Part shown: positions 1 to 10,847 of the stretch, piece by piece
Position numbering within the stretch: position 1 is the first letter of the stretch
Layout: each line of letters starts with the position of its first letter
Origin: Rhynchosporium graminicola
Taxonomy: Eukaryota; Ascomycota; Leotiomycetes; Helotiales; Ploettnerulaceae
Direction: 5' to 3'
NCBI GenBank assembly: GCA_900074885.1
Contig: FJUW01000007.1
Span: 2,145,051 to 2,209,050 of the forward strand
Length of the DNA: 64,000 nt
The notes under the pieces: model-generated
What the model was told of the DNA's origin: nothing
What the model saw: the letters and a program-made list of their open reading frames with translations, nothing else
Databases searched by the model: none
Program-made: the position numbers and the translations under genes

Positions 1-1510
1 AAGGGAATTAGATTTCAAGGAGATATAGCGTGTTTAGCTCACGTGCTTAACCTTATCGTTCAAGATATATTAAAGAATATTATAAAGGACGCTTATAGCG
101 AACTTGATAATAGAGGAGATATAGCTAATATCGAGAATAATAGAGAAGAGGATTTAAGTAATAGTAAGTAAATTCCTATTAATATTTATATATATACTAA
201 TTATATTAGATACCTCCTTATAGAAAAAAATTCGAACTATTATATTAGGCCTTAAATATTCAGGAGAGAATAATAGAGCTTTAAAAAGGCATATAGAGGC
301 CTTAGAAATTGAAAATGCTCGTTTTCCGCAACTAAGTAAGTTATTAATCTATTAATTATAGAAATATATACTAATATCTTTATTATTATAGATCAAAAAA
401 CAAGATAGTCTTCTATAGCTAATATACTTAAGAATTTCCTTAATATATAGCCTGCTATATTATCAGTTATATCTACTTCCGATAGTAGATCGTTCAAGAA
501 GTATAAAAGTATATTACTTCTTAGCGAAGGAGAATTAGAGTATATACGAAAGTACTTACGAATCTTCGATATATTCGTTAAAACTACGACGAAATTACAA
601 GCCGAGAGATACCCGACTATATATTATCTAGTACCTGAAGTATATAAGATATATACTAGGCTAGAGACTATTAGAGACGAATATAATATAGTAAGTATCT
701 CCTTTACTTATATAGCTTAAATACTAATATATACTTATAGGAACCTTTTACTTCTGCTATTAATAAAGGAATCGCTAAGCTTCGGAAGTATTATCCGATA
801 TCCGGTATTACTAAGTATAATAAAGCTTTATATATAAGCTTAATACTTAATCTTAGAATTAAAATAGATAGATTAAGTCTATTAGGACTTAGTAACAGAA
901 TTATAAGTGATATTAAGCGAAAGCTAAGAGAGGAATATAACTTATAAGTCTTTTGCTCTCTAAAATATATATAAATACTAATATAAATAGTTTAAAAGCA
1001 GAAGCTAATATAGATCTCCCTATACTTAATAGGGAGATTATACCTCTAGACGAGGAAGATCTTAATATATATATAAACGAAGAAGACGAAGAATTCGATG
1101 AATTAGATGTTTATCTAGAGGAAAGGAGATCTAATATTACTATAAGTAATTCTTAATCTATATATTTATCTTTTATACTAATATAATATAAAGGTTAAGC
1201 CTTTAGACTACTAGGCTATTAATAAAGATAAATACTTAAAATTATCTTTATTAGTACGGAAATATCTTCAAATTCTAGCTACCTCCGCGCCTTCCGAAAG
1301 ATTCTTTAGCTTAGGAGCTTTAATTATAAATAAGCTACGAAATAGGCTTAATAAAGACACTTTCGAGACTATTAGTCTATTAAAGAGCTAGGGTTTTATA
1401 ATCGATATAGAGGAGAAACACGAGCTAGAGGAGATAGTAAATAACGTAGAGAATTTCTTTAATATAGAGTAGCTATAGAGAGGAGGAGATATATAAGAAG
1501 ATATAAGAAT
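1..1510 (+). mobile_element. hAT transposase remnant, RIP-degraded, truncated by window edge
   Basis: Translating the plus strand through TAA/TAG codons gives hAT transposase pieces. Near the left edge there is a segment with CLAHVLNLIVQD, matching the hAT core around the conserved C..H motif. At about 1195-1390 there is the C-terminal dimerisation region with SAPSERFFSLGALIINKLRN, the most conserved stretch of hAT transposases. The stops are almost all TAA/TAG and the DNA is TpA-rich, as expected when CAA/CAG/TGG codons are hit by RIP. The only longer clean frame (953-1156) is an acidic linker between domains and not a separate gene. The 5' end lies outside the window. The 3' end is probably in the TTAATCTAATC-rich stretch at 1550-1680, but I could not pair a terminal inverted repeat or an 8-bp target duplication. 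The copy is non-functional. Confidence 0.85.
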
Positions 1511-3133
1511 ATAATAGAATTTTCTTTAATAAATTAAAAGTTAATCGATTAAATTATTAATTAACTCTAAATCTTAATCTAATTAAAGGTTAAAATTAGT
1601 TAATCTAATCTAATCTAATCTTAATCGATTTAATCGATTAAAAATCGATTAACTTAATTATTTTTTCGCACACTGTTCTTACATCCCATATCGAAGATTG
1701 GGGGGTCTGTAGCTACAGTATCTGACGAACTCTTAGATTATTTTTAGGTCTGGGTGACGATACTTTCGGCTATACAAAAAGAAGATTCAGCGATACTAAA
1801 AAAACACACAGGCAAGCGAGCAAAAGAGATGCGGGCAAACGAATCCCTGAAAAGAGAAGCCGTCATCGGCATTAAATACAAGATCTAGAAATCCATCCCA
1901 CGACCCATCTTCGACGGCCTCGCTAAGAGATACCCAACCGTCCAGTCTACTCCAAGCATTCCGTATTCCGTGCCTTCGGCATCAACGTCGAGATAGACAG
2001 GCCTGCTCAGCTGCTAGTCGCCATTGACGAACTCGTACAACGCTGGTAACAGGTCATTGATATCGAGCAGAAGAAACCGGATTCATTGCAGCATCTTTAA
2101 TGAATGAAGGCAGGAAACCGCGCAACGAGAACCAAGATATCTACACGCCAGATCATGGATCCAATATCCGAAATCCTGCTCCCAGGGAGCGAGCGAACTG
2201 TGTTTTATTCCATCGCTTGCCTCTTTTTGAAGAAATTGCGTGAAATCCCGAGGTTCAGAAGAAAATTGGCCGGCTAGTGTTACGTGCGGTACGGAGTCTA
2301 CAGGATCCGATACTCGATAGTGGGAAGATCGGAATTGATCTGAACTATCGGTGTTTCGGATTCGTGTGTCAGGGGGAAATTTGAGATTGCATCCTCTTGC
2401 GAGTGAGATGGGTAGGAGGACGGGTAAGGAGAGGGTGACTTTGATGGGATATGATTTAGCACCACATCTATACAGCTGTGTGTGCGAGCTCTAGAGCACT
2501 TCAACGGATAGGGAGTTCTAGACCCGACCAGTGAGGTTCTGGCCTGAGAAGTGGTTAGACGGGCGACGAGAGAGATGGAGAAACAGAGCCAGAGTAAGTT
2601 ATTTGGAGCCATACTGTCTGCATTCAGTACTGATTGAAGGATCATGACGGCACATCATCCATTTTCCTGCGGGAAACATTCTTGCATCGGCATCAAGTAA
2701 GTCTTTCATCAAGTTATTATATCTCCTACCTCTCACAAGCTACCAGCTGTCTGCAAGCAGCTTTGCTTGGGCTGATGTGCGAGTGGTAGCCGTAAACTCC
2801 CTTTTCCGCTTCGATATTGAGGATGCAGCTGGTCAAGAGGTGGGTTTTCGACAGTTCATCGCTATGAGATTGCATCTACTAGCTGGAAACCCATATTCAG
2901 GCAGCGCTTCGACGAACCTGGAAAATAGAGGAGGACCTGGGCGGTTTTCAGGACATTAGGATAGACCGTACTAGATGGAAGCACAACAAGTGAGACTTAG
3001 TCTATATTGAAACATGTTCCTTTCTGCTACGATGAAATAGAATACAGCTTAAGCACATACCTTCACGAGATCATTTCGTGAATTACACTTCACAATGCGA
3101 TATTTTCTTAGTGTTGTGTCATTCGATAGAACT
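1511..3133. other. Intergenic, no gene recognised
   Basis: The hAT tail, with repeated short TCTAATC runs, ends near 1680. The remainder is of normal composition and contains only short unrelated open frames on both strands. Nothing in it could be assigned to a family. Confidence 0.5.
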
Positions 3134-4549
3134 CTATCGTGTCCTCCAAATAGCTCCTGCTGGGGTATCCGCTTCGTCATCCAAAACATCATCATTCATA
3201 CTCTTAATCCAGTCCATCTCCATCCTCATTGCATCCCGTTGAATCTGTGCCATGGTACTCAACTCGGTCAACATTCCACTGACTAGACTTCGAGTACCAT
3301 TTACCACGATACTCAAACTTGAACCGTTCTCAGCCGGCACGCCCAGCTCCCTCAACTGGTCTCTCCATGTCTCCAACTTCCTCCCCAAGGCCAAGCAATC
3401 GTCCTTCCATCCCCGATCTAGCTCCTCCACAAAAACGACATCGTCACCATCCAGTCCCTCATCATGAGCCCTCATTTCCAGAATATCCTGACATCGTTTG
3501 AACCACCTCTCGAACTTCCTCACCACCCTCGAATACTTTCCACCAGACTCACCCAAGTTCCACACTCCACTCACAACCTCGTCCAGAACTTGAATTTTCT
3601 CATCTAGCCTCCAGCCAGGCGTCCCAACATCTTGCCATCTCTTCAAAGCCATTGCATTAATCCTCCCTGTCTCCTCGACCTCAAGATGTACCAATTCTTC
3701 ATTCTTGTCAACGATGGAATAGAAGCGAGCTCCAAGTTTGGCTTTCGCGCTAGCTTTCCACTCTTTTTCTACCTGAGCTGCGTCTCTGTGAAGCAAATGT
3801 AGTTGGAGCAACTCATTCTGTAGCTTCGCAGTTTCCGCCGATATTGCTATGTTTGAGGGTAGCTTGCTTGGAGAAGGAGGAGCAAGGAAGGCCGCTGGGT
3901 GTGGTTTCGGCGCGAGGTTTTTGGCAGGGGAGAAATGCTGTTGGTATGTAGAGAAGGCCTGTCTTCTTAGCTGAGGGTCGGCAGCTGGGGGTTGTAGTTT
4001 AGGTATTTCAACTGAGTTTCGTTTGGATGGTTGGAGAGCAGTGGAGGAATTGAGTAAATTAGAGCTGGATCTCGTGCGAGTATGGTTCGATACATTGGCC
4101 GTCGAATTGGACGAAGTACTAGATGAGCTTGTAGAGGCATGTCGAAGATGGCGGGATGTTACTATCGGGGGTCTAGACCTGTCCTTCTTGACTGGTTCGG
4201 GTTCGGGTGCTGCGGGGGGATTTGAACGTCGATTCGAGGTCGATCTTTGTAGTCCACCTGTGGTAGCAGGCTTGCCTGTGTTGGCTCGCGGCGGCGGAGG
4301 GCGCATAGATCCATTGCTGGCTATGGTCCCTGAGGTGCTTGTGTTTGGTGGGCGTGAGGTTATTGATATATCTCTAGTGCTTCGTGTTGGCGGCTTCACT
4401 GGCAATCGACTTGGAGACTGGCTGGTCCGCTCAGGTTGTAATGTAGAGGTTTCGAGTGCATCTACGTCTGCGGGGTGTGGCCGTCCATATCTGATCCCCA
4501 ACTCCGAAGGTTTGCGCAGTGATCGCGTCCTTGAAGGAATGGCGGACAT
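3134..4549 (-). CDS. Basic Ser/Pro-rich protein with C-terminal helical region; possible augmin subunit 8-like
   Basis: Single-exon frame of 471 residues with an ATG start on the minus strand. Residues 1 to about 215 are low-complexity, basic and rich in Ser, Pro, Arg and Thr, with no fold expected. Residues from about 225 to the end are predicted mostly helical, with charged heptad-like stretches and several Trp. The first helix contains LLQLHLLHRDAAQVEKEWKA. This resembles the region around the QWRF motif of plant AUG8 and of HAUS8, where a basic microtubule-binding N-terminus is likewise followed by a helical augmin-binding part. That assignment is inference from architecture and one short motif, and the family is very divergent in fungi. 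It could equally be another coiled-coil cytoskeletal protein. Codon use is normal with no RIP signs. The opposite-strand frame at 4023-4697 is a shadow of the biased composition. Confidence 0.75.
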   Translation of the reverse strand: MSAIPSRTRSLRKPSELGIRYGRPHPADVDALETSTLQPERTSQSPSRLPVKPPTRSTRDISITSRPPNTSTSGTIASNGSMRPPPPRANTGKPATTGGLQRSTSNRRSNPPAAPEPEPVKKDRSRPPIVTSRHLRHASTSSSSTSSNSTANVSNHTRTRSSSNLLNSSTALQPSKRNSVEIPKLQPPAADPQLRRQAFSTYQQHFSPAKNLAPKPHPAAFLAPPSPSKLPSNIAISAETAKLQNELLQLHLLHRDAAQVEKEWKASAKAKLGARFYSIVDKNEELVHLEVEETGRINAMALKRWQDVGTPGWRLDEKIQVLDEVVSGVWNLGESGGKYSRVVRKFERWFKRCQDILEMRAHDEGLDGDDVVFVEELDRGWKDDCLALGRKLETWRDQLRELGVPAENGSSLSIVVNGTRSLVSGMLTELSTMAQIQRDAMRMEMDWIKSMNDDVLDDEADTPAGAIWRTR

Positions 4550-6985
4550 TTTGTTTGTTAGGTACTGTCTGTTGACTTGGTTGGTGTTCCCTCGTGCATG
4601 CTGTACTGAGGGGCGCTGTATCTTAGCGCAGCTGACAGGTCATCACCCAGGCACCTTCAGGGACTTGGGCACTATAAGGATGCCGCGTACGGAGTAAATA
4701 AAGGCGGGCTGGACAACTGCCCATCTGCTACAAACTCAAGGTACGAAAGGTACAAGATATCTACCATTTAGTCGAACACTATAGCATGGAAAATAGGTTC
4801 GATAGCCAAGCGACCTGCAGGGTTATAAGCTGGCTCTGATGAAAGATTAGTGTTTGGCCAATGTTATCTATCTCCTTAAGAGCGATCGCTTACCGTCACA
4901 TAAAAGCCCACTATTACAGCTATCTTCTATATCGTGGGCGCAAATATCTATTGAAATATACTTAGGTTCAGGTATGTGACCTAAGTATTTGAGGGTAAGA
5001 TACCATTCTCGAATCCTCCACCATGAAAACGGTTCGCCACAAACTGTCAATGATATTTATGTCCAGGTTTCTGGTGAATGGATACCTACAAATACATAGT
5101 CCGGATTTGCATTGAACAGGAAAGCCACATGGGGCTGATTGATATGGTAAGATACCTTCGATAGATTTATCCTATTTACAGTTATCAAGTTCCTGGGTGA
5201 ATGTTTAGCCAGGAAGTGCAGCGGTCAAGGCAATAAGCCCAAGGACTACGTGGGGATTAAGGCTAGAAGATCGCATGGTGAAAATATCCAAAAAGAAAGT
5301 TGTATGTGAGTGAAGACCCAGGGGAGTGTCGGTTGATATATTGCCTCGCTATGTATTCAAAGAGGTCGAGTCTTTAGTACTTTACATAGAAAAATGTGGC
5401 GGTCTCAAGAGATATGAAAACATGAAGCTAATTTGTTTCGCAATCTACTCTCTTCCTCTGCGGGTCCGGACCTGTCCACAGTAGATTTACAGGGGATTTT
5501 TGGTTGGAATTAACCCCCTTCTTGATATTAAGACCCTACGGAGAAACGGAGTGTGAGGACTTGGCAAAGCAGAGCACTCGCTCTCTCCGGGCCCGATCGT
5601 TGCTAATGCCTCGAACTTTCTGATATATTGCTTTGCAAGGCTCAGCTACTAAGCGCCTATGGTGCTTTATACAAGGCGACATAAACCATAAATAGTCGCA
5701 TAATCCTAATGTCCCTGAAATTCCAGAATCCAAATCCACATTCTAGACCCCCTACTATTATATTAGAATTATCTATCTCTATCACGCAACTTAACGCTCT
5801 GTTGGTACCTAAGCATCGAGCCTTTCTTAGACCTAGGATTTTATTCTATCAGCTATAGCTAGCTACCTCGTAAGCTAAGGTCTTCTCTTGATTAGAATAC
5901 CCTATCGGGTTCAGACCCACGAAGAAAGCGAGTACATTATGACTGCGGGACTTTATTTAAAACCCGTAATTATGTGAAAATATAGCATATAGATTTATCA
6001 ACTAGTCATCCGGATTGACGTTCAAAATGACCTCTTCTAGCTAAGCAATATCACCTGTTCCTTCTCAATCAAAGCTGGCCTAGAGACCAGGGCATGGAAT
6101 TTCGCAGAAAGCCTCTCAAAACTTAGGGACATGCAATTTTTTGATACCTGTCGTTTGATATTGAAGTCCGTGTGTTTCCTCATCGATTATGTGAATCGTC
6201 ATATACTCGACTAGGCTAGTCTACCTATTATTAGTGTAAACGTATGATACCCTCACATTTGGCATTTGAGCTCAGCCTCCGTTTTGGCTTTTGGGACGAA
6301 AAAGTCCGAACATGGTTTCTGGGCACTTTATCCCTGTGCAGATCTGGAATCATCACGGACCCTGCTTGAGTGATGTGACGCCGTCGCAAGATGATCGTCG
6401 GCCCCTGACTGGCGTGCGGATCGGAGTGACATCGCCTCGAAATCCGGCTTCTTTCCTCTGGTCTACTAGTACTGCGCTCATTTGGTGCAAACTCCACTTG
6501 TCGACTTCGGTAGTACTATCAATATATTATAGTAGAAGACGTCTGTATCAGAGACAACATGTTCCCGCTTTAATTTTGTTTCCTTAACTGCATTGTTGGT
6601 TCCTGGAACCCCTCTTGATTCCATTTCAAGTTTCCCACCTGGCATGATCACCCCGAATAAATAATCAGGATGACTTCAGATGCATGAACATAATATACAT
6701 CCGCCGCGGGGTTCCTGGTGGTGTAATAGACGCTGATTCGATGCCTGGCTCTTCGGATGAGCTCCCAGTACATCATGGTGTTTCAGTATTCCAGAAAAGC
6801 TGGGAGCCCCCTGAGAAGAATACTCCTAAAACATCGAGATATCCAGAATGCCAGCAAAGACTTTGCGTGGACTGTGTACTGTGGAGCTGGGCCCGTAAGC
6901 TTATGAATGAGTGATTTGCAACCCTCCGAGGTCGATTCTGTATTCATCTCTGCTCATGCCAACTGTTGCTTTTTAAGGATTGAAG
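4550..6985. other. Intergenic, no gene recognised
   Basis: There are about 2.4 kb with only short open frames on both strands (longest about 98 codons). The stretch at about 5740-5960 is TpA-rich and resembles the RIP-affected blocks elsewhere, so it may be a small transposon scrap, but no family is recognisable. The right part is the probable promoter of the gene at 6986. Confidence 0.45.
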
Positions 6986-8446
6986 ATGTTTTCAACGTTT
7001 CCAACAACGCCCAGAGGCCGCTCGCGATCCTCAAAAGTGTTGCTCACACCACCAGGAGAGAAGTCGGCTGCAGTAATGTCGCCAGCAGCTTTGACTTCGA
7101 GATCGTTGAGGACAGACCTACCTCCCGTATCTAGTGACGCAGTAAAAGCTCCGGTTATGATTGTACGACGACCAGTCGGCGGCGATGGTGTCAGTGGGAA
7201 TACTGAGACCGAAAATTCTGCCGGAACAGCATCAACAGGCAGTGTGTCGTCTAAATATTCCGACTCTCCTGGATTCCCACAGAGTCCGTCAGGCAGCAGT
7301 GCAAAAGAGGACTCTGTGAGTTGTGTTGATTCAGCGGACAGGCCAATGCCGCAATTGTCAGCGGAAGACAAAGAGCAACAAAATTCAGATGAAGAACAGC
7401 AAACAAAATCACACAAACTCTCGTCCGCCTCCATATCTAGTTTTGAAGCTGCACTCAACCCCACCGAAATTTGGCGACGACGGTCGGAAAGCGTTGCCTT
7501 TCCCAACCTCAAATTACAGAAGAGCAACGGCTCAACAGCGAGTCCTCTCAAGAGGCAGGAACAACCAACAGATCAACCACCACTCCCGAAAAGCACGACA
7601 GGACGCAAACCTGTGCCTGCGCGACCAGCTCCTCCACAGCCTGTATTTATGGGGACTAAGATCTCGAAGCTGAGAAAGAAGGGTTCAAGGGAGGATTCCA
7701 GCAATAATGATGGCTCCAACCCAGCTCCAGCTCCTCCTAAGCCATATTCTGCTCACCGTCTACCCACACCAGAATACCTCAAGGCCGATAATCAACACGT
7801 CATATCCCCCAGTATACTCTCACCTGTCTCGCCAATTACGCCTCCAGACGACAACCCTCCTCTTGTCCCGCGCAGATCTGAATCTCGCAGCCTGACTACA
7901 AGCAATACCAGCAGCGATGCCACAATCGTTTCACCAACCACATCTGCACCGACTCCAGAAAACCATCCGCCTATCAGACCCCATATTCCGGTTGCGCACT
8001 CTCGAGATGATAGCGATACTCTCACTATTACCGCGGAAGCTGTCATCGTGCGCTCACCACAACCTCAAAAACCTCACGCATCAGCTCGAATCCTGACACC
8101 CCAATTGTCGTCTGGTAAGCCCTCGCCTATGAGTCTTGAATCTCCAGCTACTCAAGCCGCCTATTTCCCCTCGATCAAATCGCCCGCGACGAGAGGGGTC
8201 GTCATCCCGGGACCAGCATTGGACATGTCGCATTTTGATTGCTACCAATCGCACAAGTTCATGAGGGGAGCGAATAATATGGTTTGTCCCGTGGGGTGTA
8301 TGATTTGCCAGAGACAGGATACAGATAAGCGTTGGAGGTGTACGTGGTGTTGCTTAGGTGTCTGTGCATCTTGCTCGCGGCTTCTGGACTCTGTGCCCGG
8401 GAAGGATTTACAGCTGGCATTGGAGAAGATCGGGGCACGAACATGA
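6986..8446 (+). CDS. Disordered Ser/Pro/Thr-rich protein with C-terminal Cys cluster (putative zinc-binding)
   Basis: The frame computed from 6980 begins with TTG. The first ATG is at 6986 and gives 486 residues starting MFSTFPTTPRGRSRSSK. Most of the protein is low-complexity (Ser, Pro, Thr, charged), with many SP/TP sites and a proline-rich segment at about 195-330. Only the last 70 or so residues look folded. This part starts with a DCYQSHKF segment and continues with a cluster of Cys pairs (CPVGCMICQ, RCTWCC, GVCASC), a spacing suited to binding two zinc ions. This layout, a long disordered region ending in a compact Cys domain, recurs in uncharacterised ascomycete proteins. I do not recognise a named family. 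A regulatory or scaffold role is possible but not shown. No intron is needed. The gene ends in GART followed by TGA. Confidence 0.8.
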   Translation: MFSTFPTTPRGRSRSSKVLLTPPGEKSAAVMSPAALTSRSLRTDLPPVSSDAVKAPVMIVRRPVGGDGVSGNTETENSAGTASTGSVSSKYSDSPGFPQSPSGSSAKEDSVSCVDSADRPMPQLSAEDKEQQNSDEEQQTKSHKLSSASISSFEAALNPTEIWRRRSESVAFPNLKLQKSNGSTASPLKRQEQPTDQPPLPKSTTGRKPVPARPAPPQPVFMGTKISKLRKKGSREDSSNNDGSNPAPAPPKPYSAHRLPTPEYLKADNQHVISPSILSPVSPITPPDDNPPLVPRRSESRSLTTSNTSSDATIVSPTTSAPTPENHPPIRPHIPVAHSRDDSDTLTITAEAVIVRSPQPQKPHASARILTPQLSSGKPSPMSLESPATQAAYFPSIKSPATRGVVIPGPALDMSHFDCYQSHKFMRGANNMVCPVGCMICQRQDTDKRWRCTWCCLGVCASCSRLLDSVPGKDLQLALEKIGART

Positions 8447-9120
8447 GCTGGGATTGGTACATTGGAGTGAAATTGGACGGCGTTATGGATAAATAACGGT
8501 TGGGCTTTTTCGCTGCAATGAGAGACGACGTTACGCCGCTGGACAAAGGATGCTGGCGTTTATGCATGAATGGAATTTTGTAGGTAGAATCTTCGCCACT
8601 AGTTTGGGACCTGACGTTACAATGAGATGGGAGATGGGAGGCGTTTATTAGGATGGGAAAACTAGACAACAAAAGAAACTATAGGGACGGAAATACGACG
8701 CTTTCCAAGCTGTAGTAGCTATTGTTTTGATGTTCGCAGTCTTTACCGAGCTGGCAGCGCTAGTTCGAAAGAGGTTAAGCTGACCTAATTTGATCACATC
8801 TCGTCCCAACTCACGACGGAGGCTACACGACCAATGCACTGTGGTCACTTTCACATGGAGGGATAAGTAATCCGGAAACAGCCATGTTTCATTTTAAATC
8901 TAGCTCCCATACGAATTCTACTTTCCACCGAGAATATGGAGCGTACAGCAATTGTCAGGTTCTAACAAACCCTGCCAACTTCCATTCGGGCAGATTCCAA
9001 GAATCAACTAATCTCAGCCATTGAGCACAAACGGCTATAACGTATCTAAACTTCGTCAGTACGTACTTGAAACACGCACGTCCAAGGAATGATCTCTTAC
9101 CAGCCTCTTAATTTCAAGAT
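8447..9120. other. Intergenic between convergent genes
   Basis: These are the 3' flanks of two convergent genes. Only short shadow frames are present and no terminator-like or repeat structure stands out. Confidence 0.5.
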
Positions 9121-10847
9121 TTACTTCGTGTGATGCTCGTGCTTGGCCTTTCTCACTTTTCTGAGGGTCGTAGCAGTTCCGTTCTCATACCCATAAGTCG
9201 TATATGAAGGTGGCGAGTACGAAGTCTCAATGGGCGCTGGAAATGACGAGCTGGTTGGTGCCAATGATGTCTCAGTGAAGGTTGGGCCTGGCGAGAAAGT
9301 GTCTGTGATTGCTGGGAAAGATGTTGCGCCACTTGAGGATGGTGTAGAGATGGAGTTTTGGGAAGTGGTGGTGAATTGTCCGTCGGCGGTGGCAGAACTC
9401 AATGGGGTTTTTGAGGCTGAAGGTGTATCGAGAGAAGATATGCTTGAGGGCTCGTAGGTGCTTAGAGCTCGGACGGATATGGAGGACGAGGCTGTGACGC
9501 CCGGAATGTCTCTTGAGGTTTTTGTGACCTGGCCGTCGTTGGTGCTTGTTGCTGATGGAGCGTCGGACGATGTGGAGGACTCCACTGAGGGAATGGGAGT
9601 GTCGATTTCTGATGTTGTTGTGAATTGGCCATCATTAGTGCTTGTTGACGAAGGAACCTCGTAAGGTGTGGAGGAACCAGCTGTGGGAACTGGAGTGTCT
9701 GTTCCTGGTCTTGTGGTGAATTGACCTTCGTCAGTGCGTGTCGTTGATGGAATTACTGTCTCGTGAGTGCAGTCGTCAGACACTGACTCTGAGGAAATCG
9801 AGGCCGTAACCGAGGAAGGCGTGGCAATGACCTCTGGCTGACTAGTCATTGTGCTTGCTGATGTCCCTTTCGGAGTTTGTAATGGTGTGCTTTCCTCAGA
9901 GCTAGTGTCGGAGTTCGAGGAGGCTGATGGGGGTCCATTAGTGCTTGCGCTAGGTGTGACAACGACACCTCCTGCCGTTGAAGTCGAGGTTTCAATACTC
10001 GAGATACCATTTGATGAACTCGTGACTTCCGGACCAGAAGTTGATTCAGTTATAGTCGAATAGTAAGTGGCCGGGGATGACACTGTCTCGACATCGCTGC
10101 TAGTAGAACTCTTGATATGTGAGGTCGATGACGAAGTTGGAGTTTGAATTGTTGCCGTCGCAGTTTCGATCACTCCAGATGTAGACTCATCAAAGGTTAC
10201 CGTTGGTGTCGCGGTCGAAGAATCCGAATCGCTGATGGTCGAGCTATCAATATCTGAGATTGAGGGTGAAGAGGGAGCCTCGGTCGTTACCGTTGCTGTC
10301 CCAATGATACCGGAGGTAGATTCATCGGAACTCACTGTTGGTGTCAGAGTCGAAGAGTCTGTGCCGGTGATCTGATCTTCGCTGGAGGTTGGGACGGGGA
10401 CAGTTATGAAAGTTGATCCAGTGATCTGGGAGGGGAAGTCTGTGGTGGTTCCACCTGGCTGTCCAATTGAAATTGTGCTCTGAATAGTATTGACTACACG
10501 AGTAGTCGAATCGGTCACTTCAGGGAGTTCTGTAGTAGTGGATAGTGGCGAAGTAGCTGTAACGCTGTCCGAGCTCGAGGATTCAATGGCGGAAGCAGAA
10601 GTGCTCGTGGTAACCGCAGTTCCAAGTGCAGTTGAACTTTCCTCAGAGAGCACGCAAGTACCAGGAAGGTAGACAGTGGTAGTTGTGGTCTCGGTACACC
10701 CACAGCTATCACTGTAGTCATACGAGCTCACCTGGGCTGCAACGAGCTGAGCTCTTTAGGATTTGTTAGCATTCGAATTGCTTGAGTAGGAAGGAAATCG
10801 TACCTGAGGCCTAGCAAGGCGAGAGGAATGATGCAGGTGGGCTTCAT
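9121..10847 (-). CDS. Secreted Ser/Thr-rich mucin-like protein (two exons)
   Basis: The long frame 9121-10731 starts with GTG and lacks a signal sequence. Upstream on the minus strand I find a 44-nt exon (10804-10847) starting MKPTCIIPLALLGL, a 50-nt intron with GTACGA donor, GCTAAC branch site and AAAG acceptor, then exon 2 (9121-10753). The joined protein has 558 residues, and the first 20-22 form a good signal peptide (about MKPTCIIPLALLGLRAQLVA). The mature part is almost all Ser/Thr, as in O-mannosylated wall or extracellular proteins, after a short Cys-containing head (DSCGCTETTTTTVYLPG). It contains tandem repeats. The C-terminus is short and basic (KVRKAKHEHHTK) with no hydrophobic tail, so no GPI anchor is expected. 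It may be a matrix or loosely wall-bound glycoprotein. I do not recognise a named family. Confidence 0.82.
9520..9740 (-). repeat. In-frame 32-residue tandem repeats of the Ser/Thr-rich protein
   Basis: Units of 96 bp encode 32 residues beginning [ND]-[DE]-G-Q-[FV]-T and containing DTP[VI]P, with two full copies and a third partial one. A related GQFTTTSQ unit recurs near 9375. The repeats are in the coding frame and likely vary in number between strains. Confidence 0.7.
10110..10370 (-). repeat. Second in-frame repeat of the Ser/Thr-rich protein (about 45 residues)
   Basis: Two adjacent units share D-S-S-T-x-T-P-T-V followed by DESTSG[IV]I and a TAT[VA]T segment, so this part arose by internal duplication independent of the 32-residue unit. 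Confidence 0.65.

Noticed and set aside
953..1156. 67-codon frame in the left transposon
   Set aside because: It is the acidic linker of the hAT transposase, flanked in the same strand by hAT domains, and not a gene of its own.
4023..4697. 224-codon frame on the plus strand
   Set aside because: It is antisense to the Ser/Arg-rich gene 3134-4549, and its Gly/Val/Glu-rich product is a composition shadow.
6973..7551. 192-codon frame on the minus strand
   Set aside because: Antisense shadow of the low-complexity gene at 6986-8446.
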